Under the pieces are notes generated by a model. The model saw nothing but the letters and a program-made list of their open reading frames with translations. It was not told the DNA's origin and ran no database searches. A stretch of DNA of 64,000 bases from Endoryza sp044226045 (GTDB taxonomy: Bacteria > Bacteroidota > Bacteroidia > Chitinophagales > Chitinophagaceae), in the NCBI GenBank assembly GCA_044226045.1, contig JBGAHR010000001.1:124001-188000 (forward strand). The letters are read 5' to 3'. Position numbers and translations under genes: made by a program. Below are positions 16,925 to 26,354 of the stretch, one piece after another; position 1 is the first letter of the stretch; each line of letters begins with the position of its first letter.

Positions 16925-19348
16925 CTATTCCGATTTGATACTCTTTACCGGGTTGGCAAGGGCTGCCCGGATTGTTTGTACACCGATCGTCAGCAAAGCG
17001 ATAAACCCGGTTGCGGCTGATACTGCCAGGAACAGCCACCACTGAATCTGTATTCTATAGGCAAAATCCTGCAGCCAGCGCGAAATAGCCAACCAGGCCA
17101 ATGGGGAAGCAATGATGGCAGCTATGAGCACCAGTTTAAGAAAGTCTTTTGAAATCAGTCCCATGATGCTGTTAACGGATGCTCCCAGTACTTTACGGAT
17201 GCCAATTTCCTTCTTCCTTGTTTCGATGGAGTAGGTTGTCAATCCGAACAATCCCAGGCAGGCAATCAGGATAGCCCAGATGGAAGCCACTGAAAATATC
17301 TTTCCATATTGCTGTTCTGCCTGGTATTGCTTATTAAAATTTTCATCTTCGAAGAAATATTCGAAAGGATTACCCGGGAAGTATTGCTTGTAGAGAGACT
17401 CGATCCTGGAAACAGAAGAAGCCAGGTCGCCGGTACCCACCCGGATGGTTACATAAGTGCCATTATTTTGCGGGTAGAAGATCATTGGATCGATATTACG
17501 CTGCAGACCCATATGGTTGTAATCTTTCACCACGCCCACGATCTCAAGCTGACGTTCATCCCATTGTATTACCTTATTGACCGCTTCATCGGCATTGGCA
17601 TACCCAAGCTGCCGTATCCCGCTTTCATTCATCATGATCTTGTTGTTGTCATTCCACTCCACAGCGGTTTCTGCTTCGGTGAAATTTCTGCCTGCTTTTA
17701 AAGGTATTTCGAAAGTAGTGAGGTATCGGCTATCAATAATCGCAAATGAATAGGTTTTCAATTCATCGCCTTTTACTGATTTAGGTTGAGTGAATCCACT
17801 GGTAACAAAATTGTAAAAATTACCGGGCACGCTACCGGTTTGGCAATAATTCTGCACAAAACTCTGGGAAGCCAGGCCATCCAGGTAAGCTCTTTTTCTT
17901 TTGCTATAGGTGCTGTCTTTTCCCACCTCTGCGCCCCGTACCACAATCAATTGCTCGGGCTTTAAGCCGAGCTGGCTGTTCTGCATAAAATGCAGTTGCT
18001 GATAGATCATCACGGTAACAAGTATCAGTGATATGGAGATTGCAAACTGCGATACCACCAGGGCTTTGCGGAAGCCAGCTCCTTTGGCTGATTTTGTCAG
18101 CTTGCCTTTGAGTGTCTGTACAGGGTTAAATCCAGTCAGTGTGTAGGCGGTGTATAAACCGGCCAGCAGAGACCCGCCAATCATCAGCCCAAGACCTATC
18201 ATCCAGGTGGGAGTGGAAATAATGGAAGAGAGTGTAAGCGTTCTGCCCACCAGCAAATTGAATAATGGCTGGGTCAGTCCTACTAATACAAGCGCAATGG
18301 CAATACTTAACAGGTAGACCAGAGAAGACTCCACCAGGAACTGGAGAATCAAACGGCCACGGGAGGCGCCTAATACTTTTCGTACGCCCACTTCTCCGGC
18401 ATTGCGGATGGCGTTGGCCGTGGAAAGATTGATATAGTTGAACCAGGCTATCAGCAATATCAGCATAGCCACCGCACTGAGGATGTAAACATACTTCAGA
18501 TTACCGGTGGTGGGGTATCGATCACTGAGAGAAGCCGGCAGATGCATATTGGAAACCGCCTGCAGATGAAACTTTACGCCATCTTTGTCTTCTTTGAGCT
18601 CAGCCCTGAGCGCCGTTAATTTCTTCTCTATATCGCTGATGTTTGCATCGGATCGTATCTTGAAACAGGTATTGATGAATTGTGAACTGAGATTGTCGAG
18701 GTTGGCCCAGCCATTGTCGTTCAGGTTGGCTGGGTTCTTTAATGTTTCCAGTGAAAACACCATATCGAATTTTATTCCCGAATTGACCGGTATCGTATAG
18801 ATGCCCTGCACCGTATAATTCGTTTGACCAAACTGGTTATATAATGTGAGAGTCTTGCCAATCGGGTTTTCCTTTCCAAAATATTTGACCGCAACGGGTG
18901 CATTCAGGAAAACAGTATTGGCCTGCTGGAAGAGGGAGGCATCACCGACTACCACCGGGAAACTGAAGAAGGAGAAGAAATTTCCTTCGGCATATCCAAT
19001 ATTTCCTTCGCGAAAAGGTTCGCTGTTGTTGAAGCCGTTCTTCACGATCCCATGGGCTATTCCTTCATCATAACGACAATAACTTTCAATTTCGGGGAAT
19101 CTCTCTTTCGCTCTGGAAGCCCATCCCGGCTCTGTTTCGGGCCACATATTACCATTTGGCGCTTCATTGATCAGGCGGTACATCTTCCGGATATCTTTAT
19201 GAAAGCCATTCACGCTTTTTTCAAAGCTGACATATTCCAGGATCAACAGGAAGGCGGCGATACCGAGGGAAAGCCCTCCAATGGTCAGGATGGAGGTTCT
19301 GCTTTGACGTTTCAGCCTGCGAAGAGCGAGAGAGAAATAGTGTAGCAT
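16925..19348 (-). CDS. FtsX/MacB-type ABC transporter permease
   Basis: An 807-aa permease with the start MLHYFSLALRRLKRQSRT at 19348; ten residues further upstream look unlike the family. It has two FtsX cores. TM1 (TILTIGGLSLGIAAFLLILE) is followed by a large periplasmic MacB-PCD domain, then three TMs around VAMLILLIAWFNYINL with the conserved RNAGEVGVRKVLGASR. A second periplasmic domain follows, then the C-terminal TMs with TRKKEIGIRKVLGASVNSI. The duplicated E-x-G-x-RKVLGAS motifs are typical of the large Bacteroidota ABC permease family. No ATPase gene is adjacent. Substrate unknown; peptide, lipid or lipoprotein handling has been proposed for relatives. Confidence 0.9.
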   Translation of the reverse strand: MLHYFSLALRRLKRQSRTSILTIGGLSLGIAAFLLILEYVSFEKSVNGFHKDIRKMYRLINEAPNGNMWPETEPGWASRAKERFPEIESYCRYDEGIAHGIVKNGFNNSEPFREGNIGYAEGNFFSFFSFPVVVGDASLFQQANTVFLNAPVAVKYFGKENPIGKTLTLYNQFGQTNYTVQGIYTIPVNSGIKFDMVFSLETLKNPANLNDNGWANLDNLSSQFINTCFKIRSDANISDIEKKLTALRAELKEDKDGVKFHLQAVSNMHLPASLSDRYPTTGNLKYVYILSAVAMLILLIAWFNYINLSTANAIRNAGEVGVRKVLGASRGRLILQFLVESSLVYLLSIAIALVLVGLTQPLFNLLVGRTLTLSSIISTPTWMIGLGLMIGGSLLAGLYTAYTLTGFNPVQTLKGKLTKSAKGAGFRKALVVSQFAISISLILVTVMIYQQLHFMQNSQLGLKPEQLIVVRGAEVGKDSTYSKRKRAYLDGLASQSFVQNYCQTGSVPGNFYNFVTSGFTQPKSVKGDELKTYSFAIIDSRYLTTFEIPLKAGRNFTEAETAVEWNDNNKIMMNESGIRQLGYANADEAVNKVIQWDERQLEIVGVVKDYNHMGLQRNIDPMIFYPQNNGTYVTIRVGTGDLASSVSRIESLYKQYFPGNPFEYFFEDENFNKQYQAEQQYGKIFSVASIWAILIACLGLFGLTTYSIETRKKEIGIRKVLGASVNSIMGLISKDFLKLVLIAAIIASPLAWLAISRWLQDFAYRIQIQWWLFLAVSAATGFIALLTIGVQTIRAALANPVKSIKSE

Positions 19349-19503
19349 AGTTGTAAGGTTGGTAATGGTTGATGCCAATTTAGTCTGAAAAAGAGTGCCA
19401 AATCGGCTAAAAGCTGGAAGTCAGTCGCTTACCCTTCCTCCAATTTACAACAACTGTCCGGTATTGATACGTGTGAGCCTGTTTTTGATACAAAATGGGT
19501 TCC

Positions 19504-20244
19504 TCAGAAATATTTTTCAAACCCGAGGCCAATGCTGAAAAGCAGGTTTTCGCGCTGGGTCCGGGAGATGTGGTTGTAAGTAAAACCACTCGACAGCATC
19601 AGCCATTTTTTTAATCTGATTGAAAGAGTGGCGGAAGAACGGATGATGTTATCGCCGATGTCTTTCAAAGAGGGTTGCCAGAAATGAGTACCGTTGAGGG
19701 TAATCATATCATTGATCACCAGCCGGTGTTTGATGCGAAGCGAATTCCTGACCGTCTGATAACTTTTACGGGTTACTGAATCTGTCCGGAGGTTGCTGAA
19801 TTCATACAGCAACCCATCGCTGATCACCAGTTCCCCATTGGGTTTGTTTACGAGGTTGTAGCCGATTCCCCCGCCCACCTGCGTTTGCTGGGCGATCCTG
19901 AGAGAGTAACTGCTGGTGAAACTCGCCAGCGCCCAATAATACAGCCGGCGGGTATCCTTCAGGATGTCCATATTGAGCACAGAATTAAGATCATTGTTGC
20001 TGAGGATTCGATTCTGGGTTCCGTATATCCACCCCGTATTCTGGGTGAGCGTGATATATTTTTTTTTCAACTGAAAAGACAACCCGTTATTGAGGATAAA
20101 AGCCCTGTTACTGTTGGTGCGGTTCAGCACACCGGTAATATCGTATTTGAATAGATGATGAATACTATCCGTGAATTGCCCGAAGGACGACAGTGACAAG
20201 CCCGTACACAGGATCCAGCATACGCACAACAGTTCTTTCTTCAT
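19504..20244 (-). CDS. Exported beta-barrel protein (DUF481-like)
   Basis: A 246-aa protein starting MKKELLCVCWILCTG at 20244, with a signal peptide ending SSFGQ. A longer in-frame extension to 20349 lacks signal character. The mature part shows alternating amphipathic strands (LNNGLSFQLKKKYITLTQNTGW, IGYNLVNKPNGELVISDGLLYEF), and the C terminus ends in aromatic Phe (LLFSIGLGFEKYF) like an outer-membrane barrel. This fits the DUF481/outer-membrane beta-barrel group. Function unknown. Confidence 0.7.
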   Translation of the reverse strand: MKKELLCVCWILCTGLSLSSFGQFTDSIHHLFKYDITGVLNRTNSNRAFILNNGLSFQLKKKYITLTQNTGWIYGTQNRILSNNDLNSVLNMDILKDTRRLYYWALASFTSSYSLRIAQQTQVGGGIGYNLVNKPNGELVISDGLLYEFSNLRTDSVTRKSYQTVRNSLRIKHRLVINDMITLNGTHFWQPSLKDIGDNIIRSSATLSIRLKKWLMLSSGFTYNHISRTQRENLLFSIGLGFEKYF

Positions 20245-20403
20245 AAAATTAACAGCTTTTTGAAAGACGGAAAATGATTCCGGTTGAGCAAATATCAGAA
20301 CTTCAATAGTTTGAGAGCGTTTATCTGTCAAATACAATGCCAGTAACACTAAAGTAGTACGTCAATACGGACTGCCATTCTCGCGTATTCCGATACATTG
20401 GCT

Positions 20404-20411
20404 TACTTTTG
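20404..20411 (+). promoter_or_regulatory. Candidate -7 box (TACTTTTG) for second AraC gene
   Basis: TACTTTTG lies 16 bp before the ATG at 20428, the start also favoured by alignment with the paralogue at 6430. Confidence 0.35.
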
Positions 20412-20427
20412 GATGATCGTCGGTCGC

Positions 20428-21291
20428 ATGTTGAATCTGTATGGAAATATTCTGAGCAATCCCCGGAAATTTCGCCAGTTTAATTGTGGTGAAACGCTCA
20501 TTACTATGTACAACTGTCCGTTGCAGCACAAGTTTGTTGACATCTGGAGCGAGTACAATTATATCATCTACGTAAAAGAGGGTCGCAAGATCTGGCATAC
20601 ACCGCAGGGTTCGTACAGCCTGGAAAAAGGGAGTTTTGTACTCGTTAGAAAGGGCGCCTACCTCGTAGAGCAGTTTTTTGACGCGGAATTCTGTCTTATC
20701 CTGTTTTTTGTTACCGATGACTTTATCTGTAATGTGTTAAAATCGCGGTCTGTTCCCCTCAGTCAGCCAACAGATGAATTCGATCCCATAATTTCTCTTT
20801 CGGTTAGTCCTTCCATTGTGGGATTCTACGATCAGATGATCCATTATTTCAACGAAGATCATCAGCCGGATGAAGCTTTACTGGAGTTGAAGTTCCGGGA
20901 GTTGTTGCTGCTGATTGTTGAGAATAAGGCTAACCAGCAGGCCATTTCTTTCTTTTGTTCACTTGTTCGCGCGCCGCAGGCTGTTTCGCTTCAAAGAGTG
21001 ATGGAAGAGAATTATACCTACAACCTGAAACTGGAAGAATTTGCGCGGCTCAGTTCCCGGAGCCTGTCGGCTTTCAAACGCGATTTCCAGAAGCATTTTA
21101 ATACTACACCCGGTAAATGGTTAATGGAGAAGAGACTCCAGTACGCCTATCATCTCCTTCATAACGAAAACAAAACTGTTTCAGAAGCTTCCTTTGAAAG
21201 CGGTTTTGAAAATACTTCCCATTTCTCCCGCTCTTTCCGGGCTCGATTTGGATTCCCTCCTGCCCAGGTTAAACAGCATGCGGGGAGCTGA
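20428..21291 (+). CDS. AraC-family transcriptional regulator (paralogue 2)
   Basis: A 287-aa regulator. An ATG at 20398 is in frame, but the start at 20428 (MLNLYGNI) aligns with MINLY of the paralogue at 6430 and leaves room for the promoter box. The N-terminal effector domain carries GRKIWHTPQGSYSLEKGSF. The C-terminal HTH has LEEFARLSSRSLSAFKRDF and VSEASFESGFENTSHFSRSF, with the conserved NTTPGKWLMEKR linker also found in the paralogue. The methyltransferase gene 91 bp downstream on the same strand is the obvious candidate target. Confidence 0.9.
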   Translation: MLNLYGNILSNPRKFRQFNCGETLITMYNCPLQHKFVDIWSEYNYIIYVKEGRKIWHTPQGSYSLEKGSFVLVRKGAYLVEQFFDAEFCLILFFVTDDFICNVLKSRSVPLSQPTDEFDPIISLSVSPSIVGFYDQMIHYFNEDHQPDEALLELKFRELLLLIVENKANQQAISFFCSLVRAPQAVSLQRVMEENYTYNLKLEEFARLSSRSLSAFKRDFQKHFNTTPGKWLMEKRLQYAYHLLHNENKTVSEASFESGFENTSHFSRSFRARFGFPPAQVKQHAGS

Positions 21292-21347
21292 ACTCTATAG
21301 TCAGCTTTCTGAACTTTTCAGTAGGGATACCCACCCATCCCAAACAA

Positions 21348-21355
21348 TAGTTTTG
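21348..21355 (+). promoter_or_regulatory. Candidate -7 box (TAGTTTTG) for methyltransferase
   Basis: TAGTTTTG fits TAnnTTTG, 27 bp before the ATG at 21383. No clear -33 element, as might be expected of an activator-dependent promoter. Confidence 0.4.
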
Positions 21356-21382
21356 CTCCTTCACTATTAAACCTTTTCTTAA

Positions 21383-22165
21383 ATGGGAACAAGAGCAATT
21401 CAAGGAAAATTATGGAGTGTAGCCCCTCAATACTGGGCGCAGTTTTTTGAACCCTGGTTCATGCCGATGTACAGGGTGGCAATAGATGAACTCAAATTAA
21501 GTGATCGCGATTCGGTGCTGGATGCAGGCTGCGGTTCAGGTTTGTTCAGCCATCTGGCGATCCAGCAGGGTGCCCAATTGATCGGGATAGATGCCGCACC
21601 CGGTTTACTGGAAGTAGCCAGATCAAGAAACCCGCATAACAACTTTCTGGAAGAAGATCTGGAAGCCATGCCATTTGCAGATGAATCCTTTGATGTGGTG
21701 GCAGGATTCAATTCGTTTCAATATGCAGGAAGCTTCGACAATGCGTTGAAAGAAGCAGCAAGGGTGCTAAAACCCGGAGGCAGACTGGTATTGGGCATCT
21801 GGGACAAGCCCGAAGCCAGCGACGCCACCAATGTGCTGAAGGCGATCAGTTCTTTGCTGCCCCCTCCGCCACCAGGAATGCCGGGTCCGTTCGCACTTTC
21901 AGAAGATGGCCGGATCGCTGCAGCCTGCAAACAACAGGGATTACAGGTAGTGTTTCAAAGAACGGTTGCGTGTCCGTTTCTTTATCGCAGCAAAGAAGAA
22001 GCTGTAAAGAGTTTTATGGGCACCGGGCCAGCCGCCGCCGCGATGAATAGTCATCCCCAGGAGAAAGTGGAATGGGTGATTGGCCAGGCGATGAAACTTT
22101 ACGAAGTTGCCGAAGGCATGCATTTCCTGCAAAACCATTTCCTGCTTTTTATTGCGGTGAAGTAA
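21383..22165 (+). CDS. Class I SAM-dependent methyltransferase
   Basis: A 260-aa Rossmann-fold methyltransferase. Motif I is VLDAGCGSGLFSHLA (about residues 46-60), the acidic residue ending strand 2 is in LIGIDAAPGLLEVA, motif II/III is EEDLEAMPFADESFDVVAGF, and the post-motif is VLKPGGRLVLGIW. It is similar to UbiE/Methyltransf_11 enzymes. The acceptor is unknown. It sits immediately after the AraC regulator, with its own -7-like box and two hairpins after the stop, so it forms a single-gene unit likely under that regulator. Confidence 0.88.
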   Translation: MGTRAIQGKLWSVAPQYWAQFFEPWFMPMYRVAIDELKLSDRDSVLDAGCGSGLFSHLAIQQGAQLIGIDAAPGLLEVARSRNPHNNFLEEDLEAMPFADESFDVVAGFNSFQYAGSFDNALKEAARVLKPGGRLVLGIWDKPEASDATNVLKAISSLLPPPPPGMPGPFALSEDGRIAAACKQQGLQVVFQRTVACPFLYRSKEEAVKSFMGTGPAAAAMNSHPQEKVEWVIGQAMKLYEVAEGMHFLQNHFLLFIAVK

Positions 22166-22230
22166 CCTGGCTTTTATAAAAACCAGGCATAGGCCCGGCT
22201 TCTGTTCAGCACCATTGAGGGAAGCCGGGC
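22166..22230 (+). terminator. Tandem hairpins after methyltransferase
   Basis: The first hairpin pairs CCTGG (22166-22170) with CCAGG (22183-22187) plus inner A-T pairs. The second is a perfect 9-bp stem, GCCCGGCTT (22193-22201) with AAGCCGGGC (22222-22230), around a 20-nt loop. No long T-run follows, so an attenuating or protective 3' structure is possible as well as termination. Confidence 0.5.
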
Positions 22231-22300
22231 ATGATTAAAATCATCTGTTGTTCTTAAATACCTCATGGTTTCGCCGAAGGCCGTTTTCGTACTTCGTGCC

Positions 22301-23671
22301 ATGAATGAATCGCCAGATATATCACTGGTAGAGAAGTACAATCAGCCGGTACCCCGGTATACCAGTTATCCTACCGTTCCGTTTTGGGACAGCAGTATCG
22401 ATACCCTGAGATGGCAACAGGAATTAAGCAGGCAGTTCGAGAAGCACCATCAGCAGGGCATCAGTCTTTATATTCATTTGCCTTTTTGCGAATCCCTCTG
22501 TACCTATTGCGGTTGCAATAAAAAGATCACTACCAATCACCAGGTGGAGGTGGAATACCTGAACGCGCTCATCCGCGAATGGTCTTTATACCGTGCGTTC
22601 ATGAAAGAGCCGCCGTTGATCAGGGAAATACACCTTGGCGGAGGTACCCCTACTTTCTTTTCTCCCGCCCGCCTCGAATTCCTGGTCAATCATATTCTTA
22701 ATCAATGCGAAGTTCACCCCGATGCCGCTTTCAGCATCGAAGGGCATCCCAACAACACAACGGTTGATCATCTTGAAACGCTGGCCCGGCTGGGATTCAG
22801 AAGGATCAGCTATGGGGTGCAGGATCATGATCCCGAAGTGCAGCGAATCATCAACAGGATACAACCTTTCGAAACCGTACAGGCGGCCATTGAGAACGCC
22901 CGTCATTACGGCTATCAGTCAGTGAATGTCGACCTGATCTATGGCTTACCCAGGCAGACACTGGAGAGTATGGAGAGAACCATTCTTCAAACACTGGAGC
23001 TGGCTCCCGACAGAATTGCTTTCTACAGTTACGCGCATGTGCCCTGGACCAGTAAAGGACAACGATTGTTTGATGAAAACGATCTGCCCGATGCAGATTT
23101 GAAGATGCAGCTGTATCAGCTCGGTAAGAAATTGTTTGGACAGGCCGGATATGAAGATGTGGGAATGGATCATTTTGCCTTGCCCACCGATGAATTATTT
23201 ATGGTGAAGGAGAGGGGAGCATTGCATCGTAATTTTATGGGATACACCACACAGGCCACGGGTTTATTGCTGGGGCTGGGCGTCTCCTCCATAAGCGATA
23301 TAGGAACGGCTTATGCGCAAAATGAAAAAGTATTGCAGCATTATTACGATCGCATTGACCGCGAAGAGTTGGCTGTTGCGCGTGGTTACTTTCTCACAGA
23401 AACAGATCAGCATTTCAGGCAATATATACTTGATATCAGTTGCAGGGGTACGACCCGCTTCCGCCAGGATGATCTCGAACTGCTCCGGCAATTCAGCTTT
23501 CCCGAATTGAGCCTGCTGGCCGGAGATGGACTGGTTCAATTCGATGAACAGCAGGTTGAGTTAACTCCCCTGGGTCATCATTTTGTTCGTAACGTTTGCC
23601 GCGCCTTTGATTTGCATCTTTTAGCTAATATTGAAGGACAATCCAGGCCTGTCTACAGCAAGGCCATCTGA
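22301..23671 (+). CDS. hemN: Oxygen-independent coproporphyrinogen III oxidase
   Basis: A 456-aa radical-SAM enzyme that oxidatively decarboxylates coproporphyrinogen III to protoporphyrinogen IX without oxygen. The cluster motif is C-x3-C-x2-C in PFCESLCTYCGCNKK. The HemN-specific start YNQPVPRYTSYPTVP, the SIEGHPNNTT block, the RISYGVQDHDPEVQ block and the C-terminal HemN domain are all present, and the length is typical. Start MNESPDISLVEKY at 22301 is preferred over an in-frame ATG 36 bp upstream. A CoA-transferase gene follows 20 bp downstream, likely in the same transcript. Confidence 0.94.
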   Translation: MNESPDISLVEKYNQPVPRYTSYPTVPFWDSSIDTLRWQQELSRQFEKHHQQGISLYIHLPFCESLCTYCGCNKKITTNHQVEVEYLNALIREWSLYRAFMKEPPLIREIHLGGGTPTFFSPARLEFLVNHILNQCEVHPDAAFSIEGHPNNTTVDHLETLARLGFRRISYGVQDHDPEVQRIINRIQPFETVQAAIENARHYGYQSVNVDLIYGLPRQTLESMERTILQTLELAPDRIAFYSYAHVPWTSKGQRLFDENDLPDADLKMQLYQLGKKLFGQAGYEDVGMDHFALPTDELFMVKERGALHRNFMGYTTQATGLLLGLGVSSISDIGTAYAQNEKVLQHYYDRIDREELAVARGYFLTETDQHFRQYILDISCRGTTRFRQDDLELLRQFSFPELSLLAGDGLVQFDEQQVELTPLGHHFVRNVCRAFDLHLLANIEGQSRPVYSKAI

Positions 23672-23691
23672 TCATTCACAATTGACCTGAC

Positions 23692-24987
23692 ATGAACATC
23701 CAGTATTGTACAGCCGAAGAGGCCGTAAGCGTTATTGAGTCCGGAAACCGCGTATTCATTCATGGTAGTGCCGCTACGCCGGTTCATCTCATCAAAGCCA
23801 TGCAGGACCGCTATGAAGACCTGCACGACGTGGAGCTTGTGAGTATCACCAACCTCGGTGAGATCGATTTTAACGACCCCAGGTATAGAGGGAGATTTTT
23901 CTTCAACTCCTTGTTTGTGTCAGGTAATACGCGGTCCATCGCGAACAGTTCAGATGGAGACTATGTGCCCGTTTTTCTCAGTCAGATCCCACAGTTGTTC
24001 AGGGAACGCATCCTCCCGCTCGATGTGGCGATCATCCAGGTTTCTCCCCCGGATATTCATGGTTATTGTTCGCTTGGCACATCCGTTGATATCGCGCGGG
24101 CAGCACTCGATACCAGTCGAATCATCATTGCACAGGTAAACCCCCGAATGCCACGCACTCATGGTGATGGATTTCTTCATGCCAGCCGGATTCATAAACT
24201 GGTGTGGTTTGAATCGGAGCTGCCGGAAATTAATTATTCCTCCGCGGTCACCGATACCACGATCAACATTGGAAAGCATGTGGCTAACCTCATTGAGGAT
24301 GGAGCGACCCTGCAGATGGGTATTGGCAGTATTCCAGATCAGGTGCTAAAAAATCTATATGGTCATCAAAACCTCGGTATACATACAGAAATGTTATCGG
24401 ATGGGGTTATTCAGCTGATAGAAAACGGCGTGATCAACAACAGCCGGAAAGTGTTGAATATCGGTCGTTGCGTTACCGGGTTCATCGTCGGTACCCGTCG
24501 GTTATATGACTACGTTAATGATAATCCCATTATACGGGTTATGGATATCAGTTATGTAAATGATACCAGTATTATCAGGCAAAATCCCCGGGCAACAGCT
24601 ATTAACAGCGCTATTGAAATCGACCTGACCGGACAGGTTTGCGCCGATTCCATCGGTACCTTTCAATTTTCCGGCATCGGAGGGCAGATGGATTTTATCC
24701 GGGGGGCTTCTTTATCGGAACGAGGCAAACCCATTATTGCTATGCCGTCCGTTACTTCCAAGGGTGTTTCCCGGATTGTTCCTTTCCTGCGGCAGGGGGC
24801 CGGCGTGGTAACTACCAGAGGGCATGTACATTGGGTGGTAACGGAGTTCGGTGCGGTGAATCTTTTTGGAAAGAATCTCAAGCAGCGTGGAAAGGCCCTC
24901 ATCAGTATCGCTCATCCTTCACATCAGGAAGCACTGGAAAAAGCTTTTTATGAACGTTATTATCAGTCGGGATCTCCCTCAAATTAG
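23692..24987 (+). CDS. Acetyl-CoA hydrolase/transferase family (4-hydroxybutyrate CoA-transferase-like)
   Basis: A 431-aa family I CoA-transferase. The N-terminal domain has GNRVFIHGSAATP and the C-terminal catalytic domain has LQMGIGSIPDQVL and GIHTEMLSDGVIQL. The Glu in HTEM corresponds to the family's active-site Glu that forms the glutamyl-CoA intermediate. The glycine-rich IGTFQFSGIGGQMDFIRGA is also diagnostic. It probably moves CoA between short acids such as acetate, propionate or 4-hydroxybutyrate; which one is not determined. Follows hemN by 20 bp. Its last bases overlap the 3' end of the convergent gene by 4 bp. Confidence 0.9.
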   Translation: MNIQYCTAEEAVSVIESGNRVFIHGSAATPVHLIKAMQDRYEDLHDVELVSITNLGEIDFNDPRYRGRFFFNSLFVSGNTRSIANSSDGDYVPVFLSQIPQLFRERILPLDVAIIQVSPPDIHGYCSLGTSVDIARAALDTSRIIIAQVNPRMPRTHGDGFLHASRIHKLVWFESELPEINYSSAVTDTTINIGKHVANLIEDGATLQMGIGSIPDQVLKNLYGHQNLGIHTEMLSDGVIQLIENGVINNSRKVLNIGRCVTGFIVGTRRLYDYVNDNPIIRVMDISYVNDTSIIRQNPRATAINSAIEIDLTGQVCADSIGTFQFSGIGGQMDFIRGASLSERGKPIIAMPSVTSKGVSRIVPFLRQGAGVVTTRGHVHWVVTEFGAVNLFGKNLKQRGKALISIAHPSHQEALEKAFYERYYQSGSPSN

Positions 24988-25427
24988 TGTACCCGCAGAT
25001 ACTTTTCCACATTCAGCCGGTTGATATTGGTTCCTTCCACTTTCTCGATTCCCTTCTGTATAAGTGTATCGCCATGAAAGGAGACCGTGAATTCAAATTT
25101 GTTGCCTTCCCATTCGCGGGCGCTGCAGTATTCCAGAAATTCTGTGTATACACTGTCTTTTAAAGTGTACCTGCCTCCGCCGGACGTGTAAAAGGCGGCG
25201 GAATCTTTTCCTTTTACCAGGTCGTGTCCGATGAAAGAGAAGTGATCATCATTGATGATCTTGATGAAACTTTTATCTTTCGTATAGTCTGTAACGGTAG
25301 TTTGTCCGTTTTCGGTAAGAGAGCCCGACAATAATTTCCAGGTTCCGGTCAGCGGATGACTCGCTGGCGCCTGTCCGCAGGAGGCCAGGAAGAGTATACA
25401 GAAGATGCAGAAGTTTATTTTTTTCAT
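24984..25427 (-). CDS. Lipocalin-like lipoprotein
   Basis: A 147-aa predicted lipoprotein starting MKKINFCIFC at 25427; an ATG two codons upstream is possible. The lipobox LASC puts the acylated Cys at about residue 17. The mature domain begins HPLTGTWKLLSGSLTENG, the typical opening of DUF4488/lipocalin-like proteins (L-x-G-x-W), and has strands SFIKIINDDHFSFIGHDL and RYTLKDSVYTEFLEY. Likely periplasmic or outer-membrane anchored. No ligand can be predicted. Confidence 0.75.
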   Translation of the reverse strand: MKKINFCIFCILFLASCGQAPASHPLTGTWKLLSGSLTENGQTTVTDYTKDKSFIKIINDDHFSFIGHDLVKGKDSAAFYTSGGGRYTLKDSVYTEFLEYCSAREWEGNKFEFTVSFHGDTLIQKGIEKVEGTNINRLNVEKYLRVH

Positions 25428-25529
25428 AAACAATGATCGGGTTTTTTGTAAATGTATTTTATTCCTGACAAATTTTTTGTTTGGATATGGATTTGGAGAG
25501 TCGCCGTATCTCAGGTGAAAATTACTGTT

Positions 25530-26354
25530 ATGGAAAAAAACAACATCCTGCAGGCCGATTTCCTTGACATCCTGTTTGAGGGCAGAAACAAGGAGTACGG
25601 CGCTTACGACCTCCGGAAAACGTACAATCGCAGAATGCGCATTGCGCTCACGGCTACGGCGCTGATGTGTTTGCTGCTTTTGGGTGGTTACCTGTTGGCC
25701 GGCACCATTGGCAATACCCGGGTAGCCATGTTTGTTACAGACAAAGAATTAAGTCGGGTAGATATCCCCGAAAAACAACCTGAGCCTCCTCCGGTAGAAC
25801 CTCCGAAGCAAACACCGCCGCCCGTGGAAACCATCAAAAACCTTACACCCCGCATTGTTAAAGATGAGCAGGTGAAAGAGGAAGATATGCCACCACCTGT
25901 GGAAGACCTGGAAGATGCCAAGATCGGAAGTATCAATCAACAGGGAATTGCGGATGATGGAATCGTGGCGCCACCTGTTGAAACAGAAGGTAAAGGTATT
26001 GTAGAAGCGCCGAAGAAAGAGGAAGAGGATTACGAAAAGGTATTTGTGAGTGTTCAGATTGAATCGGAGTATGCAGAAGGAAAGGCTGCCTGGGAAAGAT
26101 TTCTCAATAAAAATCTTCGCTATCCGCAGGAAGCAGCCGACCAGGAAATACAGGGAGATGTGTATGTGCAGTTTTTGGTAGATACCGAAGGAAACATCAG
26201 CAATGTGGAAGCGATCAGTGGTCCGGACGAATTGAGAGCCGAAGCGGTAAGAGTAATCAGGAAGAGTGGTAAATGGACGGCGGCTATTCAGAATGGCAGA
26301 AAGGTGAAATCATGGAAGAAGCAACCCATCAAATTCAGGATTGCTACTGAATAA
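25530..26354 (+). CDS. TonB-like energy transducer
   Basis: A 274-aa TonB. The N-terminal cytoplasmic segment (LDILFEGRNKEYGAYDLRK) is the hallmark of Bacteroidota TonB proteins. One TM lies at about residues 38-58, followed by a Pro/Glu-rich periplasmic linker (PEPPPVEPPKQTPPP) and a C-terminal TonB domain (about 185-274, RYPQEAADQEIQGDVYVQF, VEAISGPDELRAEA). It couples the proton-motive force to outer-membrane receptors such as SusC-type transporters. Start MEKNNILQADF at 25530 is chosen over a hydrophobic upstream extension to 25452. A perfect terminator follows. Confidence 0.92.
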   Translation: MEKNNILQADFLDILFEGRNKEYGAYDLRKTYNRRMRIALTATALMCLLLLGGYLLAGTIGNTRVAMFVTDKELSRVDIPEKQPEPPPVEPPKQTPPPVETIKNLTPRIVKDEQVKEEDMPPPVEDLEDAKIGSINQQGIADDGIVAPPVETEGKGIVEAPKKEEEDYEKVFVSVQIESEYAEGKAAWERFLNKNLRYPQEAADQEIQGDVYVQFLVDTEGNISNVEAISGPDELRAEAVRVIRKSGKWTAAIQNGRKVKSWKKQPIKFRIATE

